From positions 1,193,501 through 1,257,500 of the forward strand of contig JAWNZC010000344.1 of NCBI GenBank assembly GCA_035771165.1: 64,000 nucleotides of DNA. The letters are read 5' to 3'. Positions 56,928 through 64,000 of the stretch are shown piece by piece. Numbering within the stretch: the first letter of the stretch is position 1; each line of letters opens with the position of its first letter. The position numbers were made by a program, and so were the translations under genes. Under the pieces are notes generated by a model. The model was not told where the DNA came from, searched no databases, and saw nothing but the letters and a program-made list of their open reading frames with translations. This DNA comes from Paragorgia papillata. Taxonomy: Eukaryota > Cnidaria > Anthozoa > Scleralcyonacea > Coralliidae.

Positions 56928-59723
56928 TTAGAAGAAATAAGAACTACGATTATGTCGCTGTCCGAAATTGTCAATTATCCTTTGCATATCGTTCTTTAGC
57001 GTCTTGTTTGCATAAGCTCTCTCGATGTTAATAAGGGCGATGCTACTTAACCGTTCTTGGCCCATTGTGCTTCGAAGATAGGTTTTCAAGCGGCGAAGAG
57101 CACTGAACGACCTCTCAGCAGAGCAGGATGTTGCCGGGATTGCGGCCAGAATTGAAAAAACTTTGTAAGCAACGGGCAGAACATCGTGAACACCATTTTG
57201 ATACATGGTTTTCACCATCATTGCAGCGTTATTTCTCTCGGCGCATGAGTCAGCATCAAGATTCTCGAAAATTGCCTTCTCGCTGCTGAGAAGTTCACTG
57301 TCAACGTCATAGAACTCCGACACAAATTTAATATTTGCGTTGGTTGGAGAACTGCTGAAGACAACATCTGCAAGTGCACACAACACCTTTTGATCATTGC
57401 CTTTAAATCTTGATCTCATTTCCGCGACAACTTTGTCAAGGCTTGCATATTAGCAGGTGATACGGAAATGGTCTTCTACTGTCCGGTTTTGCATTGCATC
57501 ATTCGCTTTGGGCGCTTCATTAACAAGTGCCTGAAGCCGGCGCGAAGGTTTGGCCCTTGGTACCTTTGCATCCCTGAAAGTAAACTGTGTGCCCTCAATT
57601 CCTTTCTTGATTTGTTGTGCCGTGATATCGGCGCGTGACCACATCAAATCGAAGCTTTCTTGATTACAACATCCACTTAGTGTCTTGATCACGGCATCAG
57701 CTGTCTTCTTCGCTGTGACCACATCCATCTTCTTTCCTTGTAGATATCTGCTTAGACCATCAGTGTTGGATAAGATAACCTTCAATACCACCACGCCGAA
57801 AACGAATTGAAAGTCACAAATTGCGCGGAGTAGCGAATTGCTGTCATTGTAGGTCTTCGGATCGCGGTCTCTTGATAGTGTGAGAAGAGCTTCAATTATC
57901 TTCGGCACTTGTTCTACCACTGCTTTTACTGCAACCCAGCGACAGGACCATCTAATAACACTCAGCGACTTGATTGTCAGTGTGACATGCTCCTCATCGT
58001 CCACTTCGATATCCTTGAAGAAGGCGTGGCGCTTAGTACTCCCTTCTAGGAAGTTGTAAATACTCTGGATAGTGCCTAGAGCATTCCGAAGTGGCGCAAT
58101 TTCAGTCATAGTATCTTGTAGTGCCAAGTTGAGTCGATGACCATAGCAATGAACGTATATCCCAAGCCGTGAACACTCTTTCATGCGCGTGGCAAGGCTT
58201 TTATGGGCACCACTCGTGTTTGCAGCGCCATCGAAGCATTCTGCAACTATGTCTTCCAAACTCAACTCAAGCTTACTGACGGCTGTCTTTACAAGCTCAT
58301 ACAATACTTCTCCCTCTGTGGAGGCAGTTGGGTAGAAACCAGCAAACGTCTCTTTGGTTTCGCCATTGAAAACGTATCTCAGGCATAGGGAAACCTGTTC
58401 TGCTCGACTGATATCCGACGTTTCAACCACAATAATTCCGTAATATTCGCTACTTCTCACTTCTGCAGCAATTCTCTCAAGCATAAAGTTTGCCACTAAA
58501 TTTAGTAGCTCATTTTGGATAGCAGGTGATGTCCACTTGGCGTGTGACTGGAGCTGGCTTTGAAGTTTAGACTTCAGCCAAGGTAAATCGTTGCATCTTA
58601 GGCATAGTAATTCGAGAAAGTTTCTATCTGTTTATATCAGATACCTCCCATATATCCTTCCGACTCTCTTCATGACCTCTCGTGGCAAGATTTTGCCGCG
58701 CAGTAAACATCAAACATTCCATGATTACTTGTAAATACTGCCTGTTACTTGCAACCTGTTCCTAATGAGCACTATTCAGCTGCTGCAGAACAGATGTTTT
58801 CTTTTTCTGCATTGCCTTCAACTGCGCGCATCTTGTCATAGATCTGACATGATTTTCGCTTTTGCCATGTTTAGTTAGCTTTGACGGCTTCTTCCAATTT
58901 GTATACATGAATGAAATATCCTTCTCAAATTCCGCACAGGCAAAACACACGCACGCGTTTTTATCGACTTCATAACTAATCCAGGGATACTTCTTGTACC
59001 ATTCAGGTTGGAATCTTCGTGCAAATGATTCATTGACGAATTTCGTTGCAGGATATTCAGCTAATATAGGTTGTTTCGGGGCCCGACAAGTAGATATTTC
59101 TCCAGTGGCCTGACTGGAAATTGACGCCTTCTCTGACTGTTCGCCTGGAGTATATGCTGCTGGAGTGAGATCATCCATTGCCATAGGTGGCGCAATATTC
59201 GACCCTGGTGCAAGCCCTGCAACAACTCGCTGTACATCCTGATCCGATTCAACTTCTCTGGCTAAGGACACACTGTCATTAGAGCTATGGTTTTCACTGG
59301 CCATCGACACGTTGCGTTCATCAGTTTCTCCGAGCAGTGATGGATTCAACTCTTCAATTTCCACAGATATTGGTTCAGCTAAGGCTTCATGCATGGGCTC
59401 CTTCTCAGACTTATCTTTTGCCGGGTCTGTCACATTTGACGACGTGGCTCCCAAATCTTTACTGCCAGTCGGTCTAGCCTCTGTTAATGTCAGCTCACTC
59501 AGCTGGTTAGTTTGCTTGGTTGCTGTACCACTTTTGGTAAAGAAACTGCTTAATTTCGACTGCGATGGATCAGATGATTCCATCACCGGTTGACATTTTA
59601 CTTTTCTACCATTGTGAACTATCCGAGAATGGACTTCTTTATAATCACTGTCGAATTCCTTGTCGCATTCCTCGCACCGAACGCGATATCGATAGGATCG
59701 TTTACGAGACGAATTTGATAGCA
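56928..59723 (-). pseudogene. hAT transposase (TTF zinc finger, DUF4371, hAT dimerisation), decayed
   Basis: Starts at ATG 59723 (MLSNSSRKRSYRYRVRCEEC). After a linker comes the TTF finger (FQPEWYKKYPWISYEVDKNA, then CVCFACAEF). A TAG at 58762 follows QLNSAH, and the same frame goes on with RQNLATRGHEESRKDIWEVS. The frame shifts near 58625 into NFLELLCLRCNDLPWL. The core shows YGIIVVETSDISRAEQVSLC and AECFDGAANTSGAHKSLA. A TAA at 57450-57452 precedes DKVVAEMRSRFKGNDQ. The C-terminal block CSAERSFSALRRLKTYLR is intact. This is distinct from the OTU-linked copy. No OTU is seen here. Confidence 0.75.
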
Positions 59724-59781
59724 TATCGTAACAGATAGGGACTAGAGAGTAAACAGATAGAGAAAGACGACTCGAGACGAC

Positions 59782-59914
59782 TGTTGGATTGTAGAATGTG
59801 TTTAAACTGTTTATTACTTGCTGTGATATTATAATACCGGAAGTATAAAAGTAGAGAGCTATAAAGGGACTGGGTACGAACACATGTATAGTTATATTGA
59901 TTAGACATTAAACA
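59782..59914 (+). repeat. Possible 5' LTR of the Gypsy element
   Basis: TGTTGGATTGTAGAATG starts a segment that ends ATTAAACA, just before a primer-binding-like site. It contains GTATAAAAGTAGAGAGCTATA, a likely promoter TATA region. The 133-bp length is short for an LTR, and the 3' LTR lies beyond the window, so the left edge is uncertain. Confidence 0.4.
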
Positions 59915-59929
59915 TGGCGTAGTCGGCAG
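59915..59929 (+). promoter_or_regulatory. Likely primer-binding site of the Gypsy element
   Basis: TGGCGTAGTCGGCAG follows directly after ACA of the putative LTR. Sites beginning TGGCG are common where a host tRNA 3' end primes reverse transcription. The tRNA was not identified. Confidence 0.45.
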
Positions 59930-60071
59930 TCTTTACTCTTTTAAATGTTATTTACTGACTATTCTAATATCTTTGGATCGACCTAAGCAGCAGAATTCGA
60001 CTATTTGGGTTTTGTGCCTTAAATTTTGTGAACTTAGTTCACTCTCTTGTCCATAAAGAAGCCGTAAAGCC

Positions 60072-63000
60072 ATGCCACCTAAGAAGGATATGCATTCGCA
60101 TGGGGAGTTAGGCGCCACTGGACCAGCCGAAACTCGTGCTCCAAATCTTCCCTTTATATCTTCGGAGATTGGCAGAGTTTCAAAGTTGGATATTGTCACT
60201 TGTACTCCTGATAAATTCGAAATATGGAAGCAGCGCTGGGATTCTGCAGCGACAATAACAGGATTTTTCGAACTCGAATCAGCAACACAACGTGCCCTGT
60301 TTACTAATGTACTCAGCGACGATACTGTCAAAAGAATGAACAATCTGGGCCAACAGGAGGTTCAAGCAATCATCGACTCCTTTCAACACCAGGTATGTGG
60401 TATTTCAAGTATGTTTGTGCATGAATACGAGTTTCACAAACGAGTGCAAGGCTCAAATGAGTCATTTGAAGAGTTTTACAATGACTTGCAGTCACTTTTA
60501 AATAAATGCCAATACCGGGACTGTTGTAAGACTGCAACACGAATGTCTTGTAAAGATCGAGTTCTTCTTGCAAGACTAGTGGCCGGAATTAAATCGAACG
60601 ACGTGAGAAAAGGACTTCTTTGTATTAAAGAACTTACCCTTGAAAAAGCTGTACAATGCATTAAAGTTGATGAGGCCACTACCTCCCAAGTGGATAAATT
60701 TACAACCAAAGTTAATAAGACTGGGGCCTCCACTTACAAACATGGTAAATTACCTAATAATCGTCAGAAACGATTTTCTTCTCCACCTGCTAAAGATAAC
60801 GGTTTAAAGAAATGCAAGTTTTGCATGAAATTTCACATTTTTAAAAAGGAACTTTGCCCTGCCAAAGATTCTGTCTGCAAGGTTTGCCAAAACAAAGGCC
60901 ATTGGGCTAAGTCTGTTATGTGTCCCGATTCATCTAAGTCAACTGATAAGCGGTTATCGGAACTTGAGAAAAAGCCAAATGATGGTTCAGCCAAGTTCAA
61001 TCACTCGACTAAGCCAACACTTAAAGTAATTTCAGCCAATGAAGAATCTCCAGCGAACCCTAATACAGCATCTGTTAAAGCTGTCAATCTTTCTAATATT
61101 CCTAGTGTTGGAAAGCATTGTTATGCTGATTTTGTGATTGGTAATCACAATTGGAAACAGGAGTGCATGATTGATCCTGGCTCCAATATAAACTGTGTTG
61201 GTTATGATTGGATTACCCGCTTTGATACACCTGCCTGGTCTTACAATCTTGAATGTGGTTCTATTAAGACAGCTGGTGGCCATAACCTGAATGTTGAAGC
61301 TCGTGTACTCTTGAAGATTTCGTGGCCTCCAGAGATCTCTACCCTCTCAGACTCTGCCCACCAGTGGTTTCACATCGTCCATGGTGAAGATGGTGTTATC
61401 CTTGGTACTCCTGCTTGTCATGCCCTGGGTATTATTGATGATCAATGGCCCATCTCTGCATTAGCCCAAAGTGTACAAATACCCTCAACAGCTGTGAACA
61501 CACTTGCGGCATCGAATGACCAGTCTCTGTTTAACCAGCCTACGTGTAATGACAGCCATCCTGAAGTCTGCAACCCAGAGCCAGTATCTCTACCTGATGA
61601 TCAACTCTTGTCAGATCTGAAATGGGACTATAACTCAACCAGTGAGTCATCGGCCCAAGTCTACTCGCTTGGGGCAGAAAGTCAGAACTGCACCTACAGT
61701 GACGATACCAATTTCTCCTCACTTTTAGAATCTTTTGAAGATGTTTTCGATAATACGACCCTTCCTGAAATGAAAGGGGACCCTTTCAAGATCAACCTCA
61801 AGCCTGATGCTCAGCCCTATGCTCAACTGAAAGCAAGAAAAATTCCTATTCCTTACTTAGAGCAACTCAAGAAACAACTTAATGAAATGGAACACCTGGG
61901 AGTTATCTCAGCTCACGAAGATCCAAGCCCGTGGTGTCATCCAATTGTCATAGCTCCTAAGAAAGATAGTGATGAACTGAGAATTTGCATCGACTTCACT
62001 CACCTGAATAAATACACCCAACGTGAATACCACCTCAGTAATTCACCTTTTGAAGCAGTAACGAGCATTCCTACAGAAGATCTCCAGTATTTTTGCAAGT
62101 TTGATGCTCGTCATGGTTATTGGCAAGTCCCCTTGGCTCCTGAGTCTCGTCCTTTAACCTGTTTCATAACTCCATTTGGCAGATATGTGTGTAACCGAGC
62201 AGCTTTTGGAATCAACAGCATCAGCGAGTGGTACAATCGCCGGATGGATAAAGTTGTCACGGGCTTAGAAGGTATCCGCAAGATCGTAGATGATATTTTG
62301 GTCTATGCTCCGAGTCTACCAGTTCTGAAGAAACGTGTTCATGCACTTCTGGAGCAGTGTCGCAAGCATAGTGTCACTTTGAAGCAATCGAAATCACGAG
62401 TCGCTATTACTCAAGTTGATTTTGGTGGATTCCGTCTATCACCAACAGGCATTCAGTCCAGTCCAGATCTCCTCAAGTCTATCCAAGATTTCCCACGACC
62501 GAGGAATCTCACCGATCTACGTTCCTGGTTTGGTTTGGTGAATCAACTTGGAAATTTTTCGAAGGATCTCACCAAGGTTATGGAACCTTTTCGCCCGCTT
62601 TTGAAGAAAGATTCAGTGTTTCAGTGGTTGGAAGAACATGAGCAAGCCTTTTTGGAAGCCAAACGTCGCCTAAGTTCAACTCCAATTCTGACATATTTCG
62701 CTGTGAACCGCAAGACCTTACTTGCCACTGATGCATCTCGTCTACATGGGCTAGGCTTTGTCCTTCTGCAGATGGTCGATGGTGTTTGGAAACCTGTCCA
62801 AGCCGGTTCCCGCTTCCTGACTCCTGCCGAGAGCCGTTATGCTATGATTGAGTTGGAAGCTCTAGGTGCGTGCTGGGCAATGAAGAAATGCAATATGTTC
62901 CTCCAGGGCCTACCTCACTTCACCCTAGTCACTGACCACCAACCTCTCATTCCTATATTGAATTCCAAGGGAGTTGCTGATGTTGACAATCCACGCTTAC

Positions 63001-64000
63001 AACGTCTGATGATGAAGATGATGCAATACTCTTTCACAACAGAGTGGGTTAAAGGAAAGGATCATTTGGCTGCAGATGCGCTCTCTCGCTTTCCTGTTGA
63101 TCAACCCTCTCTCGAAGATGAATTATGTGAAGCTCATGCTGAAGCTGCTGTAAAAATCCAGTTTGCTGATAGGTCTATTGACGATATTCAACTTAACGAA
63201 CTTGCCGAGTATCAAAGGACTGATACTCAACTTCTTCAAGTTCTCAACTACGTCCAGTCAGGGTGGCCTGATACGCTGCACGAAGTAGCCGTAGTTGCAA
63301 AACCATTTTGGTCCATTCGGCACAACCTTTATATGGCACCCATGGGGAAGAACTCTGTCCTCCTGATGAATGGAAGAACCGTTATTCCAGTATCCCACCA
63401 GAAGAAGATGTTGCAAAATCTTCACGAAGGACATCAAGGAATTGATAAAACCCGTCGCCGTGCTCGTGATTCGATCTATTGGCCTGGTATGAATCGCCAC
63501 ATCGAAGACATGGTGAAACGTTGTTCTCGGTGTACAACTCTTCTTCCAGTTAATCCAAAAGAACCTCTCCAGCAACCACCACTTCCAACCCGACCATGGA
63601 ACAAGTTAGGTGCCGACCTTTACAGTCTCCATGGCAACGAGTACCTAATAGTAACAGACTACTATTCCTTCTTTACCGAGGTTCACGACCTGCGAAAAGA
63701 AGCTACTGCTCCACGATTGATAATGGAACTAAAAAAGATGTTTTCTCGTTTTGGTCAACCTGTTGAAGTCGTGTCTGATGGAGGTTCACAATTCACATGC
63801 AAGGCATTTGAAACATTTGCTAAAGAATGGGGTTTTACACATACCCTGTCATCTCCTACTCATGCTCAATCCAATGGCAAGGCAGAAGCTGCTGTCAAGA
63901 ATGTTAAGAAGCTGCTTAAGAAGTGTGGCTCAATGAATGATGAGTTTTGGAAAGGCCTGCTGGCAATTCGCAACACACCACTCCTCTGTGGCAAGAGCCC
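60072..64000 (+). CDS. Ty3/Gypsy gag-pol polyprotein, uninterrupted and running off the window
   Basis: One open frame from ATG 60072 to the window end (about 1,309 codons, no stop). Gag has FEIWKQRWDSAATITGFFEL and a Cys/His pair of knuckle-like motifs (CKFCMKFHIF, then CKVCQNKGHWAKSVMC). The protease shows QECMIDPGSNINCVG, with Asp-Pro-Gly-Ser in place of the more usual Asp-Thr/Ser-Gly. Reverse transcriptase shows APKKDSDELRICIDFTHLNK, FCKFDARHGYWQVPLA and RKIVDDILVYAP. RNase H shows LLATDASRLHGLGFVLLQ. The integrase has an HHCC finger (LHEGHQGIDKTRRRA, then CSRC), LGADLYSLHGNEYLIVTDYY, VVSDGGSQFTC and HAQSNGKAEAAVK, giving D, D, E. Gag and pol share one frame, with no recoding site needed. 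It is probably a young copy. Confidence 0.85.
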   Translation, partial: MPPKKDMHSHGELGATGPAETRAPNLPFISSEIGRVSKLDIVTCTPDKFEIWKQRWDSAATITGFFELESATQRALFTNVLSDDTVKRMNNLGQQEVQAIIDSFQHQVCGISSMFVHEYEFHKRVQGSNESFEEFYNDLQSLLNKCQYRDCCKTATRMSCKDRVLLARLVAGIKSNDVRKGLLCIKELTLEKAVQCIKVDEATTSQVDKFTTKVNKTGASTYKHGKLPNNRQKRFSSPPAKDNGLKKCKFCMKFHIFKKELCPAKDSVCKVCQNKGHWAKSVMCPDSSKSTDKRLSELEKKPNDGSAKFNHSTKPTLKVISANEESPANPNTASVKAVNLSNIPSVGKHCYADFVIGNHNWKQECMIDPGSNINCVGYDWITRFDTPAWSYNLECGSIKTAGGHNLNVEARVLLKISWPPEISTLSDSAHQWFHIVHGEDGVILGTPACHALGIIDDQWPISALAQSVQIPSTAVNTLAASNDQSLFNQPTCNDSHPEVCNPEPVSLPDDQLLSDLKWDYNSTSESSAQVYSLGAESQNCTYSDDTNFSSLLESFEDVFDNTTLPEMKGDPFKINLKPDAQPYAQLKARKIPIPYLEQLKKQLNEMEHLGVISAHEDPSPWCHPIVIAPKKDSDELRICIDFTHLNKYTQREYHLSNSPFEAVTSIPTEDLQYFCKFDARHGYWQVPLAPESRPLTCFITPFGRYVCNRAAFGINSISEWYNRRMDKVVTGLEGIRKIVDDILVYAPSLPVLKKRVHALLEQCRKHSVTLKQSKSRVAITQVDFGGFRLSPTGIQSSPDLLKSIQDFPRPRNLTDLRSWFGLVNQLGNFSKDLTKVMEPFRPLLKKDSVFQWLEEHEQAFLEAKRRLSSTPILTYFAVNRKTLLATDASRLHGLGFVLLQMVDGVWKPVQAGSRFLTPAESRYAMIELEALGACWAMKKCNMFLQGLPHFTLVTDHQPLIPILNSKGVADVDNPRLQRLMMKMMQYSFTTEWVKGKDHLAADALSRFPVDQPSLEDELCEAHAEAAVKIQFADRSIDDIQLNELAEYQRTDTQLLQVLNYVQSGWPDTLHEVAVVAKPFWSIRHNLYMAPMGKNSVLLMNGRTVIPVSHQKKMLQNLHEGHQGIDKTRRRARDSIYWPGMNRHIEDMVKRCSRCTTLLPVNPKEPLQQPPLPTRPWNKLGADLYSLHGNEYLIVTDYYSFFTEVHDLRKEATAPRLIMELKKMFSRFGQPVEVVSDGGSQFTCKAFETFAKEWGFTHTLSSPTHAQSNGKAEAAVKNVKKLLKKCGSMNDEFWKGLLAIRNTPLLCGKS

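Noticed and set aside
1..64000. A non-standard genetic code reading TAA/TAG/TGA as sense codons
   Set aside because: All three stop codons interrupt different genes, frameshifts occur too, and the Gypsy and LINE frames end or run normally. Pseudogene decay explains it better.

Overview
This window looks like a repeat-rich stretch of an early-branching animal nuclear genome, most likely a cnidarian (anthozoan). This is inferred from content, not from a search. The sequence is AT-rich, genes are split by GT-AG introns, and no bacterial operons are seen. The element mix fits: a G2E3-like HECT ligase gene, a DUF6589 gene, a CR1-type LINE with a 2A-like peptide, Polinton, DIRS/Ngaro-type, P-like, KDZ-like, hAT and Ty3/Gypsy elements, and a 5S-rRNA-derived SINE.

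Layout. At 1-14.6 kb (+ strand) a HECT E3 ubiquitin-ligase-like gene runs from at least 1119 to its stop at 14636. A hAT-like DNA transposon of about 6.9 kb (1415-8332) sits inside one of its exons, flanked by the 8-bp duplication CCTCAGCA. The transposon codes for an OTU (vertnin-like) cysteine-protease domain joined, across a frame change, to a TTF-zinc-finger/DUF4371/hAT transposase. At 14.8-18.7 kb (-) lies a multi-exon integrase-core gene with three in-frame stops and a long foldback element in an intron. At 19.9-21.4 kb there is a 20-bp minisatellite just upstream of a broken exon of unknown family. At 22.9-26.7 kb (-) is a P-element-like transposase, followed by a 5S-derived SINE (27.7 kb) and a KDZ-like transposase remnant (28.2-29.5 kb, -).

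At 32.5-35.2 kb there are remnants of tyrosine-recombinase retroelements (an SGNH hydrolase piece, then leader repeats, then a gag-like ORF). At 36.1-39.0 kb (-) is a nearly intact CR1-like LINE with an internal deletion. At 40.6-43.1 kb (-) is a truncated Polinton with integrase, minor capsid, a small basic protein and the major-capsid N-terminus. At 44.3-48.1 kb (+) is a decayed DUF6589 gene. From 48.9 to 56.5 kb (-) a RecQ-like helicase gene is split by a DIRS/Ngaro-like element (50947-56057). At 56.9-59.7 kb (-) there is a second hAT transposase. From 60072 to the window end an uninterrupted Ty3/Gypsy gag-pol frame runs off the edge.

Nearly every gene-like region carries one to several in-frame stops or frameshifts. 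The exceptions are the Gypsy element and the continuous but internally deleted LINE frame. The window therefore reads as an old element graveyard with a few younger insertions. Exon coordinates were set by hand from splice-site phase and family resemblance. All family names are from memory of motifs, not database searches.
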